Source: DASUPK01 sp963728875
GTDB lineage: Bacteria > Actinomycetota > Thermoleophilia > Solirubrobacterales > 70-9
Assembly (NCBI GenBank): GCA_963728875.1
Contig: CAVSLJ010000002.1
Location: 620,001-684,000, forward strand
Length of the DNA stretch: 64,000 nt
Direction of reading: 5' to 3'
Below the pieces are notes generated by a model, which worked only from the letters and a program-made list of their open reading frames with translations, ran no database searches and was not told where the DNA came from. Within the stretch, counting starts at the first letter, position 1, and every line of letters starts with the position of its first letter. The position numbers and the translations under genes are program-made. This document shows, one piece after another, positions 27,959-37,081 of the stretch.

Positions 27959-27962
27959 TCAA
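27933..27962 (-). promoter_or_regulatory. Strong sigma-A type promoter overlapping the tyrS stop
   Basis: Minus strand TTGAAC (27962-27957), an 18-base spacer, then TATACT (27938-27933). Both boxes are close to consensus in an otherwise very GC-rich region. The -35 box includes the tyrS TGA. Transcription would start near 27926, toward the rRNA genes. Confidence 0.65.
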
Positions 27963-29124
27963 GAGACGAGGCGAACGAAGCGCCGCTTCCCGACCTGGAG
28001 CACGCGCCCGCCCAGCTCTCCCGCCGGCAGGTCGAGCCGCTCCGGCGGGACGCTCTCCCCGTCGAGCTTCACGCCGCCCTGCGCGATCAGCCGCCGCGCC
28101 TCGCTGCTCGACATGCCGAAGACGCCGGCGATCAGAGCCGGGAGGTGCACGTCCCCCCCGTTGACGCCATCGGCATCGGCGAGGGCGAGCTCGGGGATGT
28201 CCTCCGGGATCTCGTGCGCCACGTGGAGCTTGTCGAAGTGCGCCTCGGCGGCCGCGGCGGCGGCCGGAGTCGTGGAAGCGCTCGACGATGCGCCGGGCCA
28301 GCGCCCGCTTCGCCCGTACAGGCTCCTCGTCAGGTACGTCCTCGCCGAGCAGCAACTCGTAGTAGGTGCCCATCACGTCGTCGGGGACCCGCATCAGCTT
28401 TCCGAACATCTCCTCCGGCGGGTCCGTCACCCCGACGTAGTTGCCGAGTGACTTGCTCATGCGCCTGACGCCGTCGATGCCGGGGAGGATCGGGAGGGTC
28501 AAGATCGATTGCTCGGGTACGTCGTAGGCGCGCTGGATGTCCCGCGCGAAGAGCAGGTTGAACTTCTGATCCGTACCCCCCAGCTCCACGTCGGATCGGA
28601 CGGCGACCGAGTCGTAATCCCTGCAGGATCGGATAGAGCAGCTCGAGCGAGGAGATCGGCTGGTCCGCCTTCATGCGCTTGGTGAAGTCCTCGCGCTCGA
28701 GCAACCGCGCCACGGTCACCTTCGCCATGAGCCGGAAGAGCTCCTGGGCGGGCATGTCCAGCCACTCGCTGTTGAAGCGGACCTCCGTTGCATCGCGATC
28801 GAGCACCTTGAACGCCTGGTCCTGGAAGGTCTTCGCGTTCGCATCGATCTCCTCCGGCGTCAGGATCGGCCGTTGCGTGTCGCGCCCGCTCGGATCGCCG
28901 ACCCGCGCCGTGAAGTCGCCGATGATCAGGACGACCCTGTGTCCCTGCTGCTGGAACTGAGCCAGCTTGGTGAGGACCACGACGTGGCCCAGGTGGATGT
29001 CGGGGGCGGTGGGATCGATGCCCAGCTTCACCCTGAGCGGCTCGCCCTCGGCGAGCTGCTTCTCGAGCTGCCCCTCGGGCAGGGCCTCCTCGGCCCCGCG
29101 CTTGAGAATGTCGACGTCAGCCAT
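27959..29124 (-). pseudogene. tyrS: Tyrosyl-tRNA synthetase, interrupted by two apparent +1 frameshifts
   Basis: Charges tRNA-Tyr; should be essential. Segment 1 (29124 to ~28617) has GIDPTAPDIHLGHVVVLTKL with the HIGH-like HLGH, and LELLYPILQG. Segment 2 (~28615 to ~28266) has ELGGTDQKFNLLFARDIQ and the KMSKS-like RRMSKSLGN. Segment 3 (to 27959) has HEIPEDIPELAL and the S4 RNA-binding domain SSEARRLIAQGGVKLDG. Removing one A from 28616-28617 gives the expected QGYDSVAVRSD join. Removing one base from 28262-28267 gives HDS followed by an Ala run. The total, 1166 bases, is 388 codons plus two, fitting two extra bases. A sequence error is more likely than decay. Confidence 0.88.
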
Positions 29125-29320
29125 GCCTGTGGACGGCCATCATCCAGGCGCGAGCGGTCGCGAAAACGGCCATCGGTACCCGGAATTCCGCCACGAGGCC
29201 AATGCTAGACTGCCCCGTTCCGCCTGGCCGGGCGCGTAGGTCCGCACACGCCCCTAGATTCGCGTACAGGCGAAGCAGGATCCGGATGCGGACCGCGTAC
29301 TTAGCGTCGCCTCACGCGAC

Positions 29321-32240
29321 ATGACAGACGACTTCGATTTCGATTTCGATGTGGACCGGGGCCGATCGGCATCGCGGACCGAGAACCGCGAGCCCGAGAA
29401 GGAAGCCCCAGGGAACGGCAATGGCCGGGAGTTGCCCGAGCTCGATTCCAGCGAGGCCGACCACGAGGGGAACGGGAACGGCACGGGCAACGGCTCCCGT
29501 CGCTTTGCGCCCCCCACCCCGCCCGAGCCGGACGAGGGCGACTGGCTGAGCCTCGGCGACGATGACTTCTCACCCGGCTCTCGCTCGCCGCTTCGCGAGC
29601 CCGACGACGGGCCCGCGGGTCCCCCCACCCCGGGTGAGGCCCGCAACTTCGCCAAGGAGGCTCGCCGCCGGGCTTCCCGTCGCCCGAGCCCGATCCTCGA
29701 CCTGGACGTCGAGCGGGAGCGCCTGGAGCGCGGGGACCCGGAGCCCGAGGACGTCGACTTCGAGTCCGTTCTCGAGAAGCAGCCCCAGAAGAGCGGAGTC
29801 GCTCGCCGGGGCTCCGCAATCAGGAACGCGCTCACGGGAGGCGTTCAGAGCCTTCGCCGCGTCGGCGGCGAGCGCATCGCGGAGAGCCGCGACCGCGTCC
29901 AGGCGCTGCGCGAGCGGGTCCCGTCCAGCATCCCGCAGGCGCGACCCGGGTCAGCCGGCGGCGACGGCAAGCCCCCTCCCCCGACGACTTCCCCGCCGGA
30001 TCAGCTCGCGGCGCCCCCGCAAGCCACAGCCCGGGCGCATCAAGAAGCTCCGCCTGCTGATCATCCTGGCCGGCCTCGGGCTGCTGGCGATCGTCTCGAC
30101 CTTCTTCGGAATGATGATGGCGATCTCGCAGGATCTGCCTCAGCTGGAGAACAAGAAGGAGTTCGCCGAGGCCAAGAACTCGGTCGTGGTCGACGACCAG
30201 GGCAACAAGATCGGCACCCTCCTCAACAACAACCAGCGGATCCTGCTCGACTCCGATCAGATCTCGCCCTATATGAAGCAGGCCGCCGTCGCGATCGAGG
30301 ACCGCCGCTTCTACGAGCACAACGGCGTCGACATCCAGGGCATGTTCCGAGCCGGGCTCGCCGACGTCCTGCCCGGCGGATCGACCCAGGGCGCCTCGAC
30401 GATCACCGAGCAATTCGTGAAGAACGCGCTCGAGGCGCAGGGCTCGAGAACCGTCTTCGAGAAGTTCCGCGAGGCCGCGCTCGCGTACCACCTCGAGCGC
30501 CAGTGGACCAAGGACAAGATCCTCACCGAGTACCTCAACACCATCTACTTCGGCGAGGGCGCGTACGGCATCGAGGCCGCCGCCCGCACCTACTTCGGCA
30601 AACAGCACCCGGGATGCGGCACGAGCGGGAACGACCCCTGCGCGAAGGTCCTCACGCCCCCTGAGGCCGCGATGCTCGCCGGCATCATCGCCTCCCCCTC
30701 GGCGTTCTCGCCGAGGATCAATCCGCAGGCGGCCGCGGACCGCCGCAACCTCGTGCTCAAGGACATGCTCGATCAGGGCGACATCGCCGAGACCGAGTAC
30801 AACCAGGCGGTCGCCACCCAGCTCCCCGTCGCCTCGGACATCGAGCGGCCGTCGGACGACTCGCTCTCGCCCTACTTCACCTCGTGGCTGCGCCAGCAGG
30901 TGGTCGACCTCTACGGCGCCGGCCGGGCCTTCGGCGGCGGGTACCAGATCCACAGCTCGCTCGACCTCGACATGCAGAACACGGCGCAGGACATCGCCGA
31001 GAGCACCCTCTCCGGCGTCGCGCCGACGGCTTCGGTGGTCGTCCTCGACAACGCGACGGGCGAGGTCAAGGCGATGGTCGGCGGCAACGACTTCCAGAAC
31101 CACCCCTTCAACCTGGCGACCAACGGGCATCGGCAGCCGGGTTCGTCGTTCAAGCCGTACACGCTGGCGACCGCCCTCGGCCAGGGGATCTCACCCAGCA
31201 CCTCGTACACGTCGAACGAGAAGGTCTTCAAGGTCCCGCACTCGAAGAACGAGTACTTCGACGTCCACAACTACGGCGACGAGTACTACGGGAGCTCCAG
31301 CCTCGAGAGCTGCACGATCCACTCCGACAACTCCTGCTTCGCGGAGCTGGCTCTCGGCGACACCGACCGCTGCGTCCAGGGTTGCGGCGGCAGCCCGGCG
31401 GTCAGGGGCGGCACCAAGGCGATCGCGAGGACCGCGCACCGGATGGGCATCGGGACCAAGTTTTCGACCAACCCGTCGATGGTCCTGGGCGCGATCGACC
31501 CGGGAGTCACCCCGCTCGAGATGGCCTACGCCTACAACACGATTGCTCACGGCGGCGAGCGGGTCGGAGGGAACCTCGACGCCACCGCCGGGCCGAACAA
31601 CACCCTCTTCGACCTCGCGCCGGTCGCGATCGACAAGGTCACCGACCCGAACGGCAAGACGATCGCGGAGAACAAGACCAAGACGGCACGGGTCCTGTCG
31701 CCGAGCGTCGCCTCGACCGTGAAGAGCATCCTTCACCTCAACGTCCTGGAGGGCACCGGCAAGCTGGCCCAGTTCGGCGACGACGCCGAGTGGGGCAAGA
31801 CCGGAACGACCGAGAACAACGGCGACGCCTGGTTCTGCGGCGGCGACGAGCACTTCACCACCTGCGTCTGGGTCGGTCACGCCGATACCAATACGCCGAT
31901 GGAGTACGACTACAACGGCGGCCCGGTCGACGGCGGCACCTTCCCGGCGCTGATCTGGGGCCGGGTAATGTCCGCGATCGAGTCGATCTACCGCGAGCAC
32001 AAGGCCGAGGCGAACAGCGGCCACAGCTCCAGCTCGAGCGACTCGAGCTCCTCCTCTTCTTCCTACACCCCCTCCTATTCGGGCTCCTCGTCCTCCGGCT
32101 CGTCGTCCTCCAGCAGCGGGGGTGGCGGTGGAGGCGGCAACACGAGCGCGCCCGCCGCCGGCGGTGGCGGCGGCGGAGCGGGCGGCGGCGGTGGATCGAC
32201 CGGTGGCGGCACCGGCGGCACCGGCGGCACCGGCCTCTAG
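29321..32240 (+). pseudogene. Class A penicillin-binding protein (PBP1A-like), one apparent +1 frameshift
   Basis: Bifunctional wall synthase. Frame 1 from 29321 encodes an acidic, Gly/Asn-rich cytoplasmic region starting MTDDFDFDFDVDRGRSASR. Frame 2 takes over between about 29940 and 30025 (C runs near 29970-29982 and 30016-30020) and holds everything else. A basic stretch and one membrane segment (LLIILAGLGLLAIVSTFFGM) come first. The transglycosylase follows (EDRRFYEHNGVD, GGSTQGASTITEQF). The transpeptidase has SxxK in PGSSFKPYTLATAL, a SDN motif and KTGT in EWGKTGTTENNGD. The tail is nearly pure Ser, then Gly. The length 2920 is 973 codons plus one base, so one extra base explains it. 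The enzyme is probably intact in the organism. TAG abuts the mpg stop. Confidence 0.85.
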
Positions 32241-32858
32241 CTAGGCGGGGCGGCCGCCTGTGGCCGCGATCTGATGGCGAAGCCGTCCATCAGAGCCCGG
32301 CCACGGGCGCGAGACGTAGCGGCTCCCCTTGACGGAGTACCGCCAGGGAAGCTCCGCGGCCTTGGTGATTCCGATCCGCGGTCCGGTGACCACCTCGACC
32401 TCGGCCCACTCGGCGGAGCGCGGCGAAATCTCGAAGGGCGGCTGGCCGAGGTCAGCCCCGTTCAGCGACAGCCCGACCGCGAGCGCCTCGGTCAGCTTGC
32501 CCGGTCCGGAGCAAAGGCCCTCGGCGTCGTCGCGCCCGCGCCGTTCGCGCATCAGCTCGATCCCTCGGGTCGGCTCCAGCGCCCTGATCAGGACCGCGGC
32601 CGCGACCCCCTCCGGTTCGGCGACGAAGTTGAGCAGGCTGTGAATCCCGTAGGAGAGGTAGACGTAGGCGCGGCCGGGTGGGCCGAAGAGCACCTCGTTG
32701 CGGGCCGTCCGGCCGATGTATGCATGGCATGCCGGGTCGGTCACGTCGTAAGCCTCGGTCTCGACGATGACGCCCGCCGACTCGCCCACGGCGAGCTCGC
32801 AGCCGATCAGCTCGTGAGCAACCTCGTGCACCGAGCGGTCGAAGAAGTCGCGGTTCAT
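32241..32858 (-). CDS. mpg: DNA-3-methyladenine glycosylase (AAG/MPG type)
   Basis: 205 aa. Removes alkylated purines from DNA. The family pattern is clear: FFDRSVHEVAHELIGCEL, VIVETEAYDVTDPACHAYIG (catalytic Glu), FGPPGRAYVYLSYGIHSLLN and LCSGPGKLTEALAV. The normal end is near YSVKGSRYVSRPWP. The extra tail LRHQIAATGGRPA is encoded by part of the dispersed repeat (copy R4). Overlaps argH by 4 bases; its stop touches the PBP stop as TAGCTA. Last gene of the long minus-strand run that begins at leuA. Confidence 0.92.
   Translation of the reverse strand: MNRDFFDRSVHEVAHELIGCELAVGESAGVIVETEAYDVTDPACHAYIGRTARNEVLFGPPGRAYVYLSYGIHSLLNFVAEPEGVAAAVLIRALEPTRGIELMRERRGRDDAEGLCSGPGKLTEALAVGLSLNGADLGQPPFEISPRSAEWAEVEVVTGPRIGITKAAELPWRYSVKGSRYVSRPWPGSDGRLRHQIAATGGRPA
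32243..32287 (-). repeat. Partial structured repeat, copy R4 (in mpg 3' end)
   Basis: On the minus strand GGCTTCGCCATCAGATCGCG is nearly identical to the left part of copy R3 (13123-13142), and GGCGGCCGCCCCGC follows as in R1. Only the left half of the element is present. It is translated as the last residues of the glycosylase and supplies its stop codon. Confidence 0.6.
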
Positions 32859-34225
32859 CCCTGCAGCGCTTGGAGCGCCTCCCGTGCGCGCTCGAGTTGC
32901 CGGGCGAGCGGGCCGGACGCCGTACCTCCCAGCGAGACCTTCGACTCGATCGTCTGTCCCGATTCGAGGGCGCGCCGTACCGCCTGCCTGGCGCCATCGG
33001 ACACGCCGTCCAGCTCGGAGTCCGTGAGCTCCGAGAGCGGCTTGCCGGAATCCACGGCCGCCTTCACGAGACCCGCCACGAGGCCGTGCGCCTCACGGAA
33101 AGGAACCCCTGACTGCACCAACGCGTCGGCGAGGTCGGTCGCGGCGAGCATCTCGTCCTCGGCGGCGGCCGCAAGACGGTCGCGGTTGAAGGCGATCCCG
33201 CCCAGCATCCCCGTCGCCGCGGCGAGGCAGAGCTCCAGGTTGTCGATCGCGTCGAAGAGCGGCTCCTTGTCCTCCTGGAGGTCCTTGGAATAGGCGAGCG
33301 GAAGGGCGTGCATGGTGCCCAGCAGGCTCTGGAAGGCGGAGGCGACCCGAGGCGCCTTGCCCCGCAGCAGCTCCGCCGCGTCGGGGTTCTTCTTCTGAGG
33401 CATGATGCTCGACCCCGAAGCGAAGGAGTCGGGCAGCTCGCAGAAGCCGAACTCCTGGCTCGACCAGAGGACGATCTCCGAGCCGAGCCGTGAGAGGTGC
33501 ATCGCGCAGATCGCCGCCGCCGACAGGTAGTCGAGAGCGAAGTCCCTGTTCGAGACGGCGTCGAGCGAGTTCGGGTAGGGCCGCTCGAAGCCCAGGTCGG
33601 CGGCGAGAGCGTCACGGTCGACGTCCCAGTTGAGGCCGGCCAGCGCGCCGGAGCCCGCCGGCATGTCGGTCGTCGCCTCGGCAGCCCGGAAGAAGCGGCG
33701 CGCGTCCCGCTGGAACATCCAGAAGTAGGCGAGCAGGTGGTGGCCCAGATAGACGGGCTGTGCCCGCTGCAGATGCGTGTAGGAGGGCGCCGGCCAGTCG
33801 CGGTGGGCCTCGGCCTGCGCGACGAGCGTCTCCATAAGGCTCTCGAGCAGCGCGATCGCCCGGGCGGCGTGGGCCCGGACGAGCAATGACAGGTCGGTTG
33901 CGACCTGGTCGTTCCGGGAGCGCGCCGTGTGCAGCTTGCCGCCGAGCGGGCCGATCAGCTCCGTCAGCCGGCGCTCGATCGCCATGTGGATGTCCTCGTC
34001 GTCCTCTCGGAACTCGAACCTGTTCTGCTCGAGCTCCCCTCCAACCTGGTCGAGCCCCTCGGTGATCTGCCGCAACTCGTCGTCATCGAGCACGCCGAGC
34101 TTGGCCAGGGCCCGCGCGTGCGCCTTCGACTGCTCGACGTCGAAGGACGCGAGGCGCCAGTCGAAGGAGATGGAGGAGTTGATCCGCCTGAACAGCGGGT
34201 CCTGCTCTTCGCCGAAGCGGCTCAT
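32855..34225 (-). CDS. argH: Argininosuccinate lyase
   Basis: 456 aa. Splits argininosuccinate to arginine and fumarate, last step of arginine synthesis. Fumarase-superfamily signature GSSIMPQKKNPDAAELLRG in the second half, with TARSRNDQVATDLSLLVRAH and PSYTHLQRAQPVYLGHHLLA (catalytic His) before it. Start MSRFGEEQDPLFRRIN. No argG is in the window, so the arginine genes are split. It lies 13 bases after the DegT aminotransferase and overlaps mpg, in one minus-strand transcription run. Confidence 0.96.
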   Translation of the reverse strand: MSRFGEEQDPLFRRINSSISFDWRLASFDVEQSKAHARALAKLGVLDDDELRQITEGLDQVGGELEQNRFEFREDDEDIHMAIERRLTELIGPLGGKLHTARSRNDQVATDLSLLVRAHAARAIALLESLMETLVAQAEAHRDWPAPSYTHLQRAQPVYLGHHLLAYFWMFQRDARRFFRAAEATTDMPAGSGALAGLNWDVDRDALAADLGFERPYPNSLDAVSNRDFALDYLSAAAICAMHLSRLGSEIVLWSSQEFGFCELPDSFASGSSIMPQKKNPDAAELLRGKAPRVASAFQSLLGTMHALPLAYSKDLQEDKEPLFDAIDNLELCLAAATGMLGGIAFNRDRLAAAAEDEMLAATDLADALVQSGVPFREAHGLVAGLVKAAVDSGKPLSELTDSELDGVSDGARQAVRRALESGQTIESKVSLGGTASGPLARQLERAREALQALQG

Positions 34226-34238
34226 GGTGAGGCTGAGT

Positions 34239-35396
34239 CTAGGGCTGGATTCCCAGGGCCTCGCCGAGCGCCGTGCAGACCCGATCGACCTGCGATTCGG
34301 TCATCGAGGTAAAGAAGGGCAGGGCCAGGGAGCGCTCGGCGACCCTCTCGGCGATCGGAAACTCGCCGCCCTTGAAGCCGAAGCGCTCGCGGTAGGGCGG
34401 CAGCAGGTGGATGCAGGGCAGGTACGCCCTCGAGGCGATCTCCTTCGAAGCCAGCGACTCGATCACGGCATCACGATCGGTCCCTTCCGGCAGCTGCACG
34501 CAGAAGACGAACCAGCTGCGGCGCTCATCACCGCGGTTCTCATTCGGCAGGACGATGTCGTCCTGGTCGTGCTCCCCGCAGGGCTCGGCGCCGAGCTGGG
34601 TGAGGCGCTCGCGGTAGAGGGCGGCGACGTTCTCGCGAGCGTTGAGCATCTCGTCGAGGCGCTCCAGCTGGGCGACTCCGAGGGCGGCGTGCAGATCGGT
34701 GAGCCGGTAGTTGAAGCCGACCCGGTCATGGTCGAGCCGTGCCATGTCCGGGGCGCGACCCTGGTTGCGCTCGCTTCTGGCGGCTTCAGAGACCTCGCGA
34801 TCGGGAGTGACGAGGATGCCCCCCTCCCCAGTCGTCATCTGCTTGTTGGCGTAGAACGCGAACGTGGCGAGGTTGCCGTCCGTGCCGACCTTGGCGCCGG
34901 TGCTGTCGATGGCGCCGAGGGCCTGGCAGGCGTCCTCGAGCATCCCGATGTCGTGCTTCTTCGCGATTGCGCCGAACGCCGGCAGGTCCGCCGGGTAGCC
35001 GAAGATGTGGACCGGCAGGAGCCCCGTCGTGGTCTCCCCCACGGCCTCGGCGGCCTTCTCGGGGTCGAGGTTGAGCGTGACCGGATCGATGTCGGCGAAC
35101 ACCGGCTTCGCGCCCTCGTAGAGCAGGCAGTTGGTCGAGGCGACGAAGCTGAGCGGGCTGGTGATGATCTCGTCGCCGTCGGACCAGCCCTTCGCACGCA
35201 CCCCCAGGTGGAGCGCGGCGGTCCCGCTGGAGACGGCGACTGCGTAGACCTCGCCGCCGATCCAGTCGGAGAAGTCGTGCTCGAACTGCTCGAGCTTCGG
35301 TCCCAGGGAGAGCGAGCCGGAGCGAACGACCTCCAGCAGCAGCTCCTCCTCGCGCGGGCCGAGCTCAGGTCGTGCGAGCGGGATCGGTTCGGTCAC
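34239..35396 (-). CDS. DegT/DnrJ/EryC1/StrS family PLP aminotransferase
   Basis: 385 aa from a GTG at 35396; translation further upstream runs inside cimA. Fold-type I sugar aminotransferase: AVAVSSGTAALHLGVRAKGW and DEIITSPLSFVASTNCLLYE near the front, and MLEDACQALGA with the cofactor-binding Asp. FAFYANKQMTTGEGG carries the Schiff-base Lys. Such enzymes aminate 3- or 4-keto nucleotide sugars for polysaccharide or glycan synthesis. No sugar-nucleotide partner gene is near, and the gene sits between cimA (31-base overlap) and argH, so its substrate is open. Confidence 0.88.
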   Translation of the reverse strand: MTEPIPLARPELGPREEELLLEVVRSGSLSLGPKLEQFEHDFSDWIGGEVYAVAVSSGTAALHLGVRAKGWSDGDEIITSPLSFVASTNCLLYEGAKPVFADIDPVTLNLDPEKAAEAVGETTTGLLPVHIFGYPADLPAFGAIAKKHDIGMLEDACQALGAIDSTGAKVGTDGNLATFAFYANKQMTTGEGGILVTPDREVSEAARSERNQGRAPDMARLDHDRVGFNYRLTDLHAALGVAQLERLDEMLNARENVAALYRERLTQLGAEPCGEHDQDDIVLPNENRGDERRSWFVFCVQLPEGTDRDAVIESLASKEIASRAYLPCIHLLPPYRERFGFKGGEFPIAERVAERSLALPFFTSMTESQVDRVCTALGEALGIQP

Positions 35397-36966
35397 CCGG
35401 TGAGGTGCTCTGTTGGCGGGGCTGGAAGGCGTACTCCAGGGAGTCGACCAGGGCCTCCCACGACGCCTCGATGATGTTCTCGGAGACGCCGATCGAGCCC
35501 CATTCGCGCTCGCCGTCGGAAGAGTCCAGGAGGACACGTGTGACGGCACCGGTGCCGTGATGCTCGTCGAGGATGCGGACCTTGTAGTTGGTGAGCTCGA
35601 TGTCCGCCAGATGCGGATGGCGGTCGATGATCGCGCCGCGCAGAGCCTCGTCGAGCGCGTTCACCGGGCCGTTGCCCTCGGCGGTCCGGAGGTAGCGCTC
35701 GCCCTCGACCCAGACCTTGATCGTGGCCTCGGTGACGACCTTGCCGTCCTCGCGCTTCTCGACCAGGACGCGGAAGCCCTCGAGCCGGAAGAGCGGCTCG
35801 TATTCCTCGGTCTCCTTCCGCAGCAGCAGTTCGAAGGAAGCGCCCGCGGCCTCGTACTGGTAGCCGCGATGCTCGCGCTCCTTCAGTGCGCGGAGCGCCT
35901 TCGCCGCCTGCTCGTCGTCGAGGGGGATACCGGCGCGCTCCGCTCGCGAGAGGACCGTGCCCTTCCCTGAGAGCTCGGAGACGACCATCTCGCGCTCGTT
36001 GCCGACCTCGGCCGGATCCATGTGCTCGAAGGTGCGGGCATCGGCGCTGACCCCGGCGACGTGCATGCCGCCCTTGTGGGCGAAGGCGTTGCGGCCGACG
36101 AAGGGCTGGTCGGGATCAGGCGTGAGGTTGAGCAGCTCGTCGATGAAGTGGGCGATGCCGGTGAGCTGCGCGAGCTGCTCGTCGCTGACGCACTCGTACC
36201 CCATCTTGAGCTGGAGCGCCGGCAGGATCGAGGTCAGGTTGGCGTTGCCGGTGCGCTCCCCGATCCCGTTCATCGTGCCCTGCACGAGGCTCGCGCCCTC
36301 CTCGACCGCCGCCAGGGAGCCGGCCACGGCGCACTCGAGGTCGTTGTGGGTATGAATCCCGATCGCGACGTCGAGGGCGTCGACCATCGCCTTCGTCGCC
36401 TCGGCGATCTGGAAGGGCAGGCTCGAGCCGTTCGTGTCGCAGAGCGTGACGTTCTCCGCCCCGGCTTCCGCGGCCGCCTTCAGGCACTCCAGGGCGTAGC
36501 CGGCGTCATCGCGGTAACCGTCGAAGAAGTGCTCGGCGTCATAGATCACGCGCTTGCCGGCCTGCGTCAGGTAGCCGACCGAGTCACGGATCATCGCCAG
36601 GTTCTCCTCGCGACTCACCTTGGTGACCTTCTCGAGATGGAGGCCCCAGGTCTTGCCCACGAGTGTGACCACGGGCGCGAAGCCGGTGGCGAGCAGGCGA
36701 AGCGCCTCGTCCTCGGACGCCTCGGTGTCTCGCCGGCGGGTCATCCCGAACGCGCAGACCGCCGCCTGCCGGAGCTCGGCCTCGGCCAGCATCTCGAAGA
36801 GCTCGAGCTCCTTCGGGTTGGAGCTGGGGAAGCCGGCCTCGATGAAGTGGATGCCGAGCTCGTCGAGCTTGCGAACGACACGCGCCTTCTCCTGCGCCGA
36901 GAGCGACATGCCCTGGCCCTGCATGCCGTCCCGCAAAGTCGTGTCGTAGAGGAGTACCTGTCGCAT
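35365..36966 (-). CDS. cimA: Citramalate synthase
   Basis: 533 aa. Condenses acetyl-CoA with pyruvate to (R)-citramalate, the threonine-independent entry to isoleucine. YDTTLRDGMQGQGMSLSAQE at the start (metal-binding Asp), IEAGFPSSNPKELELFEML, GIHTHNDLECAVAGSLAAVE and GRNAFAHKGGMHVAGVS are of the CimA/LeuA superfamily. The RDGMQGQG form, the HKGGMHVAGV motif and the longer body are typical of the CimA branch and differ from the LeuA at 44875. The C-terminal ~120 residues form the LeuA dimer regulatory domain, likely site of isoleucine feedback. It stands downstream of ilvE in the branched-chain run. Confidence 0.9.
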   Translation of the reverse strand: MRQVLLYDTTLRDGMQGQGMSLSAQEKARVVRKLDELGIHFIEAGFPSSNPKELELFEMLAEAELRQAAVCAFGMTRRRDTEASEDEALRLLATGFAPVVTLVGKTWGLHLEKVTKVSREENLAMIRDSVGYLTQAGKRVIYDAEHFFDGYRDDAGYALECLKAAAEAGAENVTLCDTNGSSLPFQIAEATKAMVDALDVAIGIHTHNDLECAVAGSLAAVEEGASLVQGTMNGIGERTGNANLTSILPALQLKMGYECVSDEQLAQLTGIAHFIDELLNLTPDPDQPFVGRNAFAHKGGMHVAGVSADARTFEHMDPAEVGNEREMVVSELSGKGTVLSRAERAGIPLDDEQAAKALRALKEREHRGYQYEAAGASFELLLRKETEEYEPLFRLEGFRVLVEKREDGKVVTEATIKVWVEGERYLRTAEGNGPVNALDEALRGAIIDRHPHLADIELTNYKVRILDEHHGTGAVTRVLLDSSDGEREWGSIGVSENIIEASWEALVDSLEYAFQPRQQSTSPGDRTDPARTT

Positions 36967-37081
36967 TCGCTGCCTTTCCTAGCTTCGAGGGGGAATGTGA
37001 AACCCCTGAACGGGGTCGTGCGAGACCGGGACCGCTAAGCGGCCGCGGCCCGCGTAATTCGCCCTGTGAAGCGGTGCAGCA

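Noticed and set aside
34239..35549. 436-codon frame as a longer DegT aminotransferase
   Set aside because: Its first ~50 codons are Ser/Arg-rich shadow of cimA; family start fits the GTG at 35396.
37000..37060. GCGGCCGCGGCCC and GCTAAGCGG as a fifth repeat copy
   Set aside because: Only GC-rich words match; the arms do not pair in the right order and the centre is missing.
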